Below, in pieces: positions 7,648 to 17,000 of a stretch of DNA of 64,000 nt. Below the pieces are notes generated by a model. It had not been told where the DNA came from. It saw only the letters and a program-made list of their open reading frames with translations, and made no database searches. The DNA is from Achromobacter sp. MFA1 R4. GTDB taxonomy: Bacteria; Pseudomonadota; Gammaproteobacteria; Burkholderiales; Burkholderiaceae_B. The DNA lies in contig NZ_LT707065.1 in NCBI RefSeq assembly GCF_900156745.1, forward strand, positions 3,348,001-3,412,000. Reading direction: 5' to 3'. Each line of letters starts with the position of its first letter. Within the stretch, counting starts at the first letter, position 1. Position numbers and translations under genes: made by a program.

Positions 7648-8211
7648 CTAGCGATTCAGCTTCATCGACACGTCCGTATGCGTGCCGCGATCCAGGTCCG
7701 CGCCCATCGGTTGGTCCCATTCGGGCAGGCTGAGCAGTTCCTTGCTGACTTCGCCGGCTTCGATGCGCCGTGCGATGTCGTCCAGCAACTGCGTGCGCGT
7801 GGCAAAGCCCTTGCCCTGCAGATCGCGCGCGAAGAGGCGATAGGTCAGGTTGGGTTCGGACCCTTTCATCACGCCCAGGTTCAGGATGTGGCCCCGCTCG
7901 TCGCGCATCAGCAGATGGCCGGGACGGGCGTAGATGCGGTAGATGCGCCACGGCGATGAAATCGCGGCGTGGATGGCACGGGGCTCGCGCTTGGTTTCAC
8001 CGCCGCCCGGGGGCGGAGGCGCCGAAGGAAGCCGTTTGACGCACGCGTTTGCGAATCGGGCGATGGACCTTCCGATGGCGCTCAACGCGCGGCTGCCATC
8101 AGCCCGTGGGCATCGAGGAAAACGGGGACTTGCGGCATGCGCTTGCGCGGTATGGCCATGTTGGAACTCCTGTATGGCGATACGGCGAGGCAACGCGCGT
8201 TCAAGCACCAC
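7648..8211 (-). CDS. Hypothetical protein, possibly frameshifted near its N terminus
   Basis: I do not recognise this family. The open frame is 187 codons. The C-terminal ~105 residues look like real protein (SSPWRIYRIYARPGHLLM, RDLQGKGFATRTQLLDDIARRIEAGEVSKELLSLPEWDQP), while the first ~60 are Arg/Pro-rich and look like noncoding frame. In another minus-strand frame an ATG at 8159 is preceded by a good AGGAG site and starts MAIPRKRMPQVPVFLDAHGL..., but that frame stops at 8082. Joining the two frames near 8082-8095 would give a sensible protein of about 170 residues. So either this is a frameshifted (broken or mis-sequenced) gene, or the true start lies inside the long frame. It is convergent with the LysR gene (12 bp gap). 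Confidence 0.5.
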   Translation of the reverse strand: MVLERALPRRIAIQEFQHGHTAQAHAASPRFPRCPRADGSRALSAIGRSIARFANACVKRLPSAPPPPGGGETKREPRAIHAAISSPWRIYRIYARPGHLLMRDERGHILNLGVMKGSEPNLTYRLFARDLQGKGFATRTQLLDDIARRIEAGEVSKELLSLPEWDQPMGADLDRGTHTDVSMKLNR

Positions 8212-8364
8212 GCGTCGAGCATACGCCCTTTATGCGCCGGCACGGTGCAAAAGACCGATTGGTTACGCATTAAGCGCAATCGGGCTCGAACACTCGCGCA
8301 TTGCATCGGAAAACCGCGGAAAACGCGCGCATCGGGGCATCGGGGTGGTATTTGGAAACGCCGG

Positions 8365-8393
8365 TTGACATTACCCCGGCCTGCACCCATAGT
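8365..8393 (+). promoter_or_regulatory. Putative sigma70 promoter of the cold-shock gene; long leader
   Basis: A perfect -35 TTGACA (8365-8370) is followed after 17 bp by CATAGT (8388-8393, four of six matches to TATAAT). Transcription from here would give a 5' leader of about 130 nt before the cspA-like start. Long leaders are typical of cold-shock genes, where they fold into temperature-sensitive structures. The rest of the 318-bp gap 8212-8529 shows no gene. Confidence 0.55.
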
Positions 8394-8529
8394 GGGTTTG
8401 AAGCTTTTCGAGCATCGTGATTTTCGTCCGGTCTTGCACCCTTTGCGGGGCGCTTCATTGTTCGCGGTCCTTTCCTTGACTGGCTCATTTCGCGGGGCAA
8501 CCCGCAGCCCGCAGTCAAAGGAAAAAATC

Positions 8530-8733
8530 ATGGAAACCGGAATTGTGAAGTGGTTCAACGATGCCAAGGGTTTTGGCTTCATCATGCCCGAAAATGGCGG
8601 CAAGGATTTGTTCGCGCATTTCTCGGAAATCGTCAGCGACGGCCATAAGGTGCTACTCGAAAACCAGCGTGTCAGCTACGTGACCGCGCAGGGCGCCAAG
8701 GGTCCTCACGCGACCCAGATCCGCGCGCTGTGA
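8530..8733 (+). CDS. cspA: Cold-shock protein, CspA family
   Basis: A 67-residue single cold-shock domain, the usual family size. It begins METGIVKWFNDAKGFGFI and carries both RNA-binding motifs: RNP1 KGFGFI (residues 13-18) and RNP2 LFAHF (27-31). Such proteins bind single-stranded RNA and DNA and melt RNA structure. The ATG at 8530 follows an AAAGGA site; the frame is open far upstream to 7969, but nothing before the ATG resembles protein. A promoter candidate about 130 bp upstream gives the long leader expected for this family. Whether it is cold-inducible or constitutive cannot be told from sequence. Confidence 0.95.
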   Translation: METGIVKWFNDAKGFGFIMPENGGKDLFAHFSEIVSDGHKVLLENQRVSYVTAQGAKGPHATQIRAL

Positions 8734-8758
8734 TCAAGGGCCGCAAGGCCTTTTGATC
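8732..8758 (+). terminator. Hairpin between cspA and the next ORF
   Basis: GATCAAGGGCC, loop gcaa, GGCCTTTTGATC form a stem of about 11 pairs with one bulged T and one G-T pair. It starts at the second base of the cspA stop codon. It lacks a long U tract, so it may act as a weak terminator or an mRNA-stabilising 3' end. Confidence 0.45.
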
Positions 8759-8773
8759 CGTATTGGAGGTCAC

Positions 8774-9031
8774 ATGCTTCACAACAACATGGTCTACAAG
8801 GGATACCGGCTTACCGCGCGCGTCTCCCGCGCTGATGCGGCAGGCGCCAGCCAGCCCGCCTTTACCGCCACCGTCGCCGTGGAACTCGCGGGCGACCAGG
8901 ACGGGCTCGGCGAACCTCACCTCGTGCCGCTGTTCGTCTCGGGCGGCGTGGTTTCCAGCCCCGGTATGGCGGTGGATGCCGCGATCCAGCATGGCCGCAG
9001 CGTGGTCGATGCGCAGGCCCGGCCTGTCTGA
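8774..9031 (+). CDS. Small conserved-looking hypothetical protein
   Basis: An 85-residue protein of unknown function. The frame extends to 8753, but the ATG at 8774 has an ideal GGAGGT site and starts MLHNNMVYKGYRLTARVSR, so it is taken as start. There is no signal peptide, membrane segment or Cys motif; the sequence is an alternating hydrophobic pattern compatible with a small beta-rich fold, ending in a helix (GMAVDAAIQHGRSVVDAQ). It lies 40 bp downstream of cspA on the same strand, separated by a hairpin, so it may be a partial read-through partner. A second frame at 8763-9041 overlaps it but has no site and is a shadow. Confidence 0.7.
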   Translation: MLHNNMVYKGYRLTARVSRADAAGASQPAFTATVAVELAGDQDGLGEPHLVPLFVSGGVVSSPGMAVDAAIQHGRSVVDAQARPV

Positions 9032-9047
9032 TCCCGTTTGATTGAAC

Positions 9048-9067
9048 CGGCCCGCGAGCGCGGGCCG
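9048..9067. terminator. Bidirectional hairpin between the small ORF and norR
   Basis: CGGCCCGC-gagc-GCGGGCCG forms a perfect 8-bp stem with a 4-base loop, between two convergent genes whose stops are at 9031 and 9081. It can act for both strands, although U tracts are short. Confidence 0.6.
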
Positions 9068-9080
9068 TGAACCTGCCGCC

Positions 9081-10610
9081 TCAGGGCTTCAGGCCCAGCC
9101 GCCTCGCCAGCTTGTGCAGGTTGCTGGCATCCACGTCAAGCGCCCGCGCCGCCATGGCCCAGTTGCCCTGGTTGGCGTCCAGCGTCCGCCGGATGACCTG
9201 CCGCTGGCAGGCGTCCACCGCGTCGCGCAGCGACTGCGTGGGCCCGGCCGGCGCGCACGCATCCGCCGCTTCGCTTTCCACGGCAAGCGGCATGTCCCCG
9301 TCCGACAGGTCCAGCAGCTTGGCGCCCAGCGTCACGATTTCGTTGCGGCTGGCGCCGTGGCTGACCGCCTTGATCGCGGCGCGGCTGATGACGTGTTCAA
9401 GTTCGCGCACATTGCCGGGCCAGCGGTATCGGCGCAGCATGTCCTCGGCTTCGGGCGACAGCCGCAGGCTGCGAAGGCCGAGCCGCGCGCGGTTCAGTTC
9501 CAGATAGCGGCCGGCCAGCAGCAGCACGTCGTTGCCGCGGTCGCGCAATGGCGGGATCGGAATCGGATAGACCGACAGCCGGTGGTAGAGATCGGCGCGG
9601 AAATCGCCCGCGCGCACCAGGTCGCGCAGGCTGCGGTTGGTGGCCGCCACGATGCGCACATCCACCGTGCGCGGACGGTCGTCGCCCAGCCGCTGGATCT
9701 CGCCGTTCTGCAAGGTGCGCAGCAGCTTGGCCTGCACCAGCAGCGGCAGCTCGCCCACTTCGTCCAGGAACAACGTGCCGCCATTGGCGGCCTCGAAACG
9801 GCCCGGACGGTCGGCGACGGCGCCCGAAAACGCGCCTTTCGCGTGGCCGAACAGTTCGCTTTCGGCCAGGGACTCGGGCAGCGCGGCGCAGTTCACATGG
9901 ATCAGCGGCCGGTCGCGGCGGCGTGACAGCGCGTGCACCCGGCGCGCGAACAGCTCCTTGCCGACGCCAGTCTCGCCCAGCAGCAGGATGGGCAGTTCGG
10001 AGTCGGCGACGACGGCGATCTCGTGCAGCAGCCGTCCGATGGATTCGCTCTGGCCCAGGATCTCGCTGCCGGCGGGCGCGGCGCTGTCCGCCGGCGCCTG
10101 CCCGCGCGCCACGCGCAGGGCGCGGATTTCAGCCTCCAGGCGGGTGGTGCGCAACGCGGCCTCCAGCAGCACGATGTAGTCGCGCAGGTCGGCCTGGGCG
10201 TCCATGTCGAAAGTGCCGACCTCCAGCGCGTCCAGTGTCAGCACGCCCCAGGTCTTGCCTTCGACGTGCAGGCTGGTGCCCATGCAGTCGTGCACCGGCA
10301 GCGGCTCGCCCGCCATGCCGTTGATGAGGCCATCGTACGGGTCGGGCAGGGTGCTGTCGTGATGGAAACAGGTGACGCCGCGGCGCGCAAGGATGGCCGC
10401 GAGCCGCGGGTGCTGCTGCACCGCGAAGCGGCGGCCCAGCGCGTCCTGCGTCAGGCCGTCCACCGCGATGGGGCGCAGGTGGTCTTCTTCAAGCTGCAGC
10501 AAGGCCACGGCGCCACAGCGGAAATGGGTGCGCAGGCTGGAGACCAGGCGCTGCAGGCGGATGGCAGGGGGCAGGTCCGCGACCAGGTCGGCAAGCAGGA
10601 GGTTTTGCAT
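9081..10610 (-). CDS. norR: NorR, nitric-oxide-responsive sigma54 activator
   Basis: A 509-residue bacterial enhancer-binding protein with NorR architecture. The N-terminal GAF domain (about 20-155) contains the NorR-type segment HHDSTLPDPYDGL (83-95), whose Asp residues hold the non-haem iron that binds NO. The AAA+ domain (about 185-420) has Walker A GETGVGKE (212-219), Walker B GGTLFLDE (277-284) and an RYRWPGNVRELEH stretch. The sigma54-contact loop is GAFSGA (259-264) instead of the usual GAFTGA. A Fis-type helix-turn-helix ends the protein (GNWAMAARALDVDASNLHKL). It is divergent from the norA/ytfE gene, with three evenly spaced NorR sites and a sigma54 promoter between them, so its target is clear. 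Confidence 0.95.
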   Translation of the reverse strand: MQNLLLADLVADLPPAIRLQRLVSSLRTHFRCGAVALLQLEEDHLRPIAVDGLTQDALGRRFAVQQHPRLAAILARRGVTCFHHDSTLPDPYDGLINGMAGEPLPVHDCMGTSLHVEGKTWGVLTLDALEVGTFDMDAQADLRDYIVLLEAALRTTRLEAEIRALRVARGQAPADSAAPAGSEILGQSESIGRLLHEIAVVADSELPILLLGETGVGKELFARRVHALSRRRDRPLIHVNCAALPESLAESELFGHAKGAFSGAVADRPGRFEAANGGTLFLDEVGELPLLVQAKLLRTLQNGEIQRLGDDRPRTVDVRIVAATNRSLRDLVRAGDFRADLYHRLSVYPIPIPPLRDRGNDVLLLAGRYLELNRARLGLRSLRLSPEAEDMLRRYRWPGNVRELEHVISRAAIKAVSHGASRNEIVTLGAKLLDLSDGDMPLAVESEAADACAPAGPTQSLRDAVDACQRQVIRRTLDANQGNWAMAARALDVDASNLHKLARRLGLKP

Positions 10611-10631
10611 GGGTGGATTCTACCGTCGCGG

Positions 10632-10694
10632 GGTGAATTAAACCCTGGCTATGAATGGTGAAATTCACCCTTTAATTTGCAGGTGGTTGATAAA
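10632..10694 (+). promoter_or_regulatory. Three NorR-binding sites (GGT-N7-ACC) spaced 25 bp
   Basis: Two perfect sites are GGT-gaattaa-ACC (10632-10644) and GGT-gaaattc-ACC (10657-10669). A third, degenerate site GGT-ggttgat-AAA starts exactly 25 bp further at 10682. NorR enhancers in Ralstonia and E. coli are known to have three such sites upstream of a sigma54 promoter. The array lies 15 bp before the -24 element and begins 22 bp upstream of the norR start, so it may also autoregulate norR. Confidence 0.88.
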
Positions 10695-10708
10695 TCGCAA
10701 GTTTTTCC

Positions 10709-10723
10709 TGGCACGGTTTTCGC
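10709..10723 (+). promoter_or_regulatory. Sigma54 promoter of norA/ytfE
   Basis: TGGCACG-gttt-TCGC matches the -24/-12 consensus TGGCACG-N4-TTGC. The -24 GG (10710-10711) and the -12 GC (10722-10723) are separated by exactly 10 bp, as sigma54 requires. The start codon of norA follows 38 bp later. Confidence 0.88.
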
Positions 10724-10761
10724 ATGGGTAGATGCACCGTCATGATCAATGGAGAGACGCG

Positions 10762-11433
10762 ATGAGCATGGTTGAGCAATCCCTGGGGCAGTTGGCCCGC
10801 AGCATTCCGGGCGCCACGCAGGTGTTTCATGAATTCGAGCTGGACTTCTGCTGTGGCGGCAAAAAGAGCCTGGCCGAGGCGGCCGCCCAGCGTTCGCTGG
10901 ATCCGGCCACGATCGAAGCGCGCCTGATGGCCCTGGCGCAAAACCCCTCGCAGGAGACGGACTGGAGCCAGGCCTCGCCGGCCGAACTGGTCGACCACAT
11001 CCTGTCGCGCTATCACGAGGTCCATCGCCAGCAACTGCCCGAACTGATCCGCCTGGCGCTGAAGGTGGAGCAGGTCCACGCCGACAGCCCGGATTGCCCG
11101 GCCGGCCTGGCCGACCACCTGCGCACCATGCAGCAGGAACTGGAAAGCCATATGCAGAAAGAGGAACAGGTGCTGTTTCCGATGCTGGCGCGCGGCCATG
11201 GCGCCATGGCGACCATGCCGATCATGGTGATGCGCATGGAGCACGACGACCACGGCGTCGCGCTGGAACGCCTGCTGGCGCTGACCAACAACGTGACGCT
11301 GCCGCGCGCGGCCTGCAACACGTGGCGCGCGCTGTACCTGGGCATCCGGCAATTCAAGGAAGACCTGATGGCGCACATCCATCTGGAAAACAACATCCTC
11401 TTCGATAACGCAGCCGCGCGCGCGCAGGCCTAG
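10762..11433 (+). CDS. norA: Di-iron protein YtfE/ScdA family (NorA type), iron-sulfur repair or NO buffering
   Basis: A 223-residue protein with a short ScdA-type N-terminal domain (about 1-60, containing FELDFCCGGKKSL) and a hemerythrin-like four-helix domain (about 75-215) whose His/Glu residues (YHEVHRQQLPEL, HMQKEEQVLFPML, MEHDDHG, HIHLENNILF) bind two irons. Family members protect or repair iron-sulfur centres under nitrosative stress; in Ralstonia the equivalent NorA buffers NO. The ATG at 10762 has a GGAGAG site and fits the family N terminus; the frame opens earlier at 10732 but that stretch overlaps the promoter. The NorR-sigma54 control region directly upstream makes NO induction very likely. 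No NO reductase gene (norB) follows, unlike the Ralstonia norAB operon. Confidence 0.93.
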   Translation: MSMVEQSLGQLARSIPGATQVFHEFELDFCCGGKKSLAEAAAQRSLDPATIEARLMALAQNPSQETDWSQASPAELVDHILSRYHEVHRQQLPELIRLALKVEQVHADSPDCPAGLADHLRTMQQELESHMQKEEQVLFPMLARGHGAMATMPIMVMRMEHDDHGVALERLLALTNNVTLPRAACNTWRALYLGIRQFKEDLMAHIHLENNILFDNAAARAQA

Positions 11434-11652
11434 CGGCCTGCCGGTCCTCGGGCGCCACGCCCTCAAGGGCGCGGCGTAGCCCGGCATGCGCTTGGGCGTC
11501 CACCGGGCGGTGCTTGCGCTCGGTGCTGGCGGGATGCCGGCCCAGGAAGTTGCCTGCCTTGCGGCCGCGGGCCGGACGCACGGGCCGGGGGCGTGAATCC
11601 GCCGCCCGCCGCCTGTACACTCGGAACACCTTACAGGGGAGAGGGGGTTTCG
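11434..11652. other. Gap between norA and the DUF808 gene
   Basis: 219 bp. It has imperfect GC-rich dyads near 11449-11478 that could end the norA transcript but lack a U tract, and a GGGGAGAGGGGG purine run just before the next start. A minus-strand open frame (11354-11629) crosses it but is Arg/Pro-rich and overlaps norA, so I do not call a gene. Confidence 0.5.
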
Positions 11653-12570
<918 letters not shown>

Positions 12571-12580
12571 CGCCGGGGCG

Positions 12581-14041
12581 CTACGGCTTCTGGGGGGCGC
12601 TGGCGGGCGAGCCCATGGCCTGGAACAGCGCCGCCGTTTCCGTCATGCGGTTGTTGGCGTACTCCAGTTCGCGCAGGCGGGCCGCCACGTAGTGCTGTTC
12701 GGCGGCGTATTCGGTGTAGGGCGCCAGGGCGCCCAGCCGCACGCGCTTGGCCGTGTTCCGGTAGGACTGCTCCGCGGCCAGGCGCGAGGCTTCGGCCGAC
12801 GCCAGCGCCTGCCCGCCGGCTTCCAGGCGCGACAGGGTGTCTGCCACGTCGCGGAACGCCGTCAGCACGGTCTGCTTGTACTGCAGGACAGCCGCTTCGT
12901 ACCGGTCCCTGGCCGCGTTGCGTTCGGCCAGCAGTGCGCCGCCATGGAAGATGGGCTGGGTCAGCGATGCCCCGATGGCCCAGATGGCGCCAGCCCCGGA
13001 CAGCGCGTCCCCCCACGCAAAGCCGCCCTTGCCCATGGACGCCGACAGCGACAGGCTGGGAAAGAGCTGCGCGGTCGCCAGCCCCACGTCGGCCGCGGCG
13101 GCCTGCACCACGGCCTCGGCCACCTGGATGTCGGGCCGCGCGGCCAGCAGTTCCGAGGGCACCACCACCGGCACCGCGTCCGGCACGGCCAGCGCGTCGA
13201 AGGCGAGGTCCGGCGGCGCCTGGTCGGGGCTGCGCCCCAGCAGCACGGCCAGCGCGTGGCGCGTGGCATGCCACTGCGCGCGCAGTCCTGGCAGCGACGC
13301 CTCCAGCGTGGCGGCGTCCTGGTCCGCATCCAGCGCGTCGTTCTGCGAGGCCGACCCCAGCTCGTACCGGCGCTGCGTGTCGCGCGCCACCTGGCGCAGC
13401 AACACCACCTGCTTTTCCGTCAGCGCCACGCGCTCGGCCAAAGAGGCCGAGGTGATGGCGCCGGTGACGATATTGGCCGCCAGCGAACGCCGCGCGGCTT
13501 CCAGCTGGTAGGCCTGCTGCTCGACCTGCGCCGCCAGCGAGGTATTGGCAAAGCGCGCCGCGCCGAACAGGTCCAGGTCATACGTGGCCTGGATCTGGCC
13601 GGTAAAGACGTTGTAGAGCGCCGTGGGTTCGGGCAGTTCAGGCATCGTCACCGCGCGATTGCGCGTGGCGCTGGCGCCCGCGTCCACGGACGGCAGCAAC
13701 GACGAATTGACCTGTCCGCGCAATTGTTCGCGTGCCCCGGCCAGATTGCGTTCGGCCGCGGCCAGGTCGGGACTGTTGGCCAGGCCTTCCTCGACCAGCG
13801 CATCGAGCGCGGCGGAACCATAGCGCTTCCACCATTGCGGCACGGGGTGCGCCCCGCGCTCGAAACGCTGCGCGACGCCCTGCGCGGCCGCGCCGGCGGG
13901 GGGCACGGCCTGCACGCCGTACTGCGCGGGCGGCGTCACCTCGGGCGGCTTGCTGTCCGGCGCGAAGGCGCACGCGCCCAGCATCAGCACCAGCGGCAGG
14001 ACGGTGAATCGACGGCTTGCGCGGGTGAAATCCATGGTCAT
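12581..14041 (-). CDS. RND efflux outer-membrane channel lipoprotein (OprM/NodT family)
   Basis: Outer-membrane factor of 486 residues for the RND pump encoded just upstream. The N terminus is a lipoprotein signal with lipobox LMLGAC, so Cys is the lipidated residue. Two OEP repeats follow (about 60-270 and 275-475) with typical TolC-family heptads (YDLDLFGAARFANTSLAAQ in repeat one, ASLTQPIFHGGAL in repeat two). The start at 14041 is 2 bp from the transporter stop and has an AGGAG site; the longer open frame to 14134 lies inside the transporter gene. It is the last gene of an adaptor-transporter-channel operon. Confidence 0.93.
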   Translation of the reverse strand: MTMDFTRASRRFTVLPLVLMLGACAFAPDSKPPEVTPPAQYGVQAVPPAGAAAQGVAQRFERGAHPVPQWWKRYGSAALDALVEEGLANSPDLAAAERNLAGAREQLRGQVNSSLLPSVDAGASATRNRAVTMPELPEPTALYNVFTGQIQATYDLDLFGAARFANTSLAAQVEQQAYQLEAARRSLAANIVTGAITSASLAERVALTEKQVVLLRQVARDTQRRYELGSASQNDALDADQDAATLEASLPGLRAQWHATRHALAVLLGRSPDQAPPDLAFDALAVPDAVPVVVPSELLAARPDIQVAEAVVQAAAADVGLATAQLFPSLSLSASMGKGGFAWGDALSGAGAIWAIGASLTQPIFHGGALLAERNAARDRYEAAVLQYKQTVLTAFRDVADTLSRLEAGGQALASAEASRLAAEQSYRNTAKRVRLGALAPYTEYAAEQHYVAARLRELEYANNRMTETAALFQAMGSPASAPQKP

Positions 14042-14043
14042 GA

Positions 14044-17000
14044 TCAGGCTCCTCGCTGCGCCGTGTCGCCCGCGTTGGCGCCGGGGGGCACGCCTTCGGG
14101 TTCGTCGCGTTCGTCGTGCCGCACGCGGAACCACGCGGCGTACAGCGCGGGCAGGAAGAACAGCGTCAGCACCGTGGCGCTGGTGATGCCGCCCATCAGG
14201 GCGGTCGCCATGGGGCCGAAGAAGTTGCTGCGCAGCAAGGGTATCAGCGCCAGCACCGCCGCGGCGGCCGTCAGCGTGATCGGCCGGAAGCGCCGGACGG
14301 TGGCGCCGACGATCGCGTCCACACGTTTGTGGCCCGCGCGGATGTCCTGTTCGATCTGATCCACCAGGATGACCGAATTGCGCATGATGATGCCGAACAT
14401 GGCGATCACGCCCAGCATCGCGACAAAGCCGAAGGGCTTGCCGAACAGCAGCAGCGCCGCCACCACGCCGATCAGTCCCAGCGGCGCCGTCAGCACCACC
14501 ATCAGGACGCGCGCGAAACTCTGCAGCTGCACCATCAGCAGCGTCAGCACCGCCACCACCATCAAGGGCATCTGCGCATTGATGGACGACTGGCCCTTGC
14601 CGCTTTCCTCCACCGGTCCGCCGACCTCGATGCGAAAGCCCACCGGCAGCTCGGCGCGCAGCGCGTCCAGCTTTTTGTCGATGGCGTGCGTGACGTCGAT
14701 GCCTTGCGCGCCGGCGGTCACGTCGGCCTGCACGGTGATCGTGGGCTGGCGGTCGCGTTCCCAGATGACGCCGTATTCAAGCCCGTAGCGCACCTGCCCC
14801 AGGCTGCCCAGCGGCACCGGGCCATTGGCGGTGGGCATGGCCAGCGTGGCGAGGCGGGCCGGGTCGATCCGCTCTTCGCGCGGGGCGCGCAGGCTGACGT
14901 TGATCAACTTGTCGCGTTCGCGGTATTGCGTCACGGTGTAGCCCGACAGCGTCATCGCCAGGAAGTCGGCGATGTCGGCCGAGCTGATGCCCAGTTCGCG
15001 CGCTTTCTGCTGGTCGACCTCGAAGCGCACCGAGCGCTCGGATGGCTCGTCCCAGTCGAACTGCACGTTGGCCGAGCGCGGGTCGGCGCGCACCTGGGCC
15101 GCCACCTTCTCGGCCACCGCGCGCACCTCGGGAATCTTGTCGCCGCTGACCCGGAACTGCACCTGATAGCCGACCGGCGGTCCGTTTTCCAGCCGCGACA
15201 GGCGGCTGCGGAAGGCGGAGAAGTCGCTGCGCAGCATCGGCTCCAGCCACTGCGCGAGCTTTTCGCGATCTTCCACCGAGTGCGTGGTGATGACGAGCTG
15301 GGCGAAGTTGGGCGTGGCCAGTTGCTGGTCCAGCGGCAGGTAGAAGCGCGGCGCGCCGGTGCCGACGAAGCTCACCGAATGCGCAATCTCGGGCCGGCCT
15401 TCCAGGGCCTTTTCCAGGCGCTCGACCTGCCGCAATGTCGCGGCGAACGACGCGCCTTCCTGCAGGCGCACGTCCACCAGCAGCTCGCTGCGGTCTGAGC
15501 TGGGAAAGAACTGCTGCGGAACGACGCGGAACCCGGCCATCGCCACGGCGAACACGAGCACGGTGCCGGTCAGCACGAGATAGCGCCGGTCTACGCACCA
15601 CGCGACCCAGCCGCGCAGGCGCTGGTAGAACCGGGTGTCGTAGATGTCGTGCTCGTGGTCGTGGGGCAGGTGCGCCTCGCGCTTGCGCTCGGGCAGCTGG
15701 CGATAGCCCAGCAGCGGGATCAGCACCACCGCGGCGAACCACGACGTGATCAGCGCGATGGCGGACACCTGGAAGATCGAGCGCGTGTATTCGCCCGTGC
15801 TGGACTTGGCCAACGCAATGGGCAGGAAGCCGGCCACCGTGACGAGGGTGCCGGTCAGCATGGGAAAGGCGGTGCTGGTGTAGGCATAGGCCGCGGCGCG
15901 CGTGCGGTTCCAGCCCTGCTCCAGCTTCACCGCCATCATCTCGACGGCGATGATGGCGTCGTCGACCAGCAGGCCCAGCGCCAGCACCAGCGTGCCCAGC
16001 GACACCTTGTGCAAACCGATGCCGAACATCTCCATGAAGAGCGCCGTGATGGCCAGCACCACCGGGATGGAAATCACCACCACCATGCCGGTGCGCAGCC
16101 CCAGCGACACCAGGCTCACCGCCAGCACGATGGCCACGGCTTCCGCCACGGAGCGCAGGAATTCATCGACCGAATGCGACACGGCCGTGGGCATGCTGGA
16201 GACTTCGTCCAGCGTCAGGCCCGCGGGCAACTGGGCCTGCAGTTCCTTGAACTTCACGTCCAGCGACTTGCCCAGGCGCACCACGTCCTGGCCGGGCTGC
16301 ATGGTGATGCCGATGCCCAGCACGGTCTTGCCGCCAAAGCGCATCTGCTGCGTCGGCGGATCGTCGTAGCCGCGGCGGATCGTGGCGATGTCGCCCAGCC
16401 GGATGGACTTGTCGTTGACGCGGATCAGCGTGTCCGCCAGCGCGCGGCTGTTGGCGAACTGGCCGGTGGGCCGCACGAAGATGCGGTCGTCCGCCGTGGT
16501 CAGCGTGCCCGCGCCCTGCACGGCGTTCTGGCTGTTGATCGCCTGCGCGATCTGCTGGGGCGACACGCCCAGCCGGGTGAGCTGGGTGTTGGTGATTTCG
16601 ATGTAGATGTGCTCGGGCTGGTCGCCGAAGTAATCCACCTTGGCCACGCCCGGCACGCGCAGCAGCACCGTGCGCAGCTTGTCAGCGTAGTCGCGCAACT
16701 GCGCCGGGGAGAACCCGTCGCCCTGCAGGGTGTAGATGTTGGTGTAGACGTCGCCGAACTCGTCATTGAAGAACGGGCCCTGCACGCCCTGGGGCAGCGT
16801 GGCCCGGATGTCGCCCACCTTTTTGCGCACCTGGTACCACTGCTCGGCCACGGTGCTGGCGGGCGCCGAGTCCTTCATCGTGTAGAAGATCAGGGATTCG
16901 CCGGGCCGCGAGTAGCTGCGCAGGAAGTCCGTGTTGGCGGTCTCCTGGAGTTTCCTGCCGATGCGGTCGGTGACCTGTTCCTGCACCTGTTGCGCGGTGG

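Noticed and set aside
8763..9041. Second plus-strand frame overlapping the small ORF after cspA
   Set aside because: It has no ribosome binding site, while the frame from 8774 has GGAGGT and more protein-like composition.
11354..11629. Minus-strand 91-codon ORF between norA and the DUF808 gene
   Set aside because: It overlaps the 3' end of norA, is Arg-rich, lacks a ribosome site and resembles nothing known to me.
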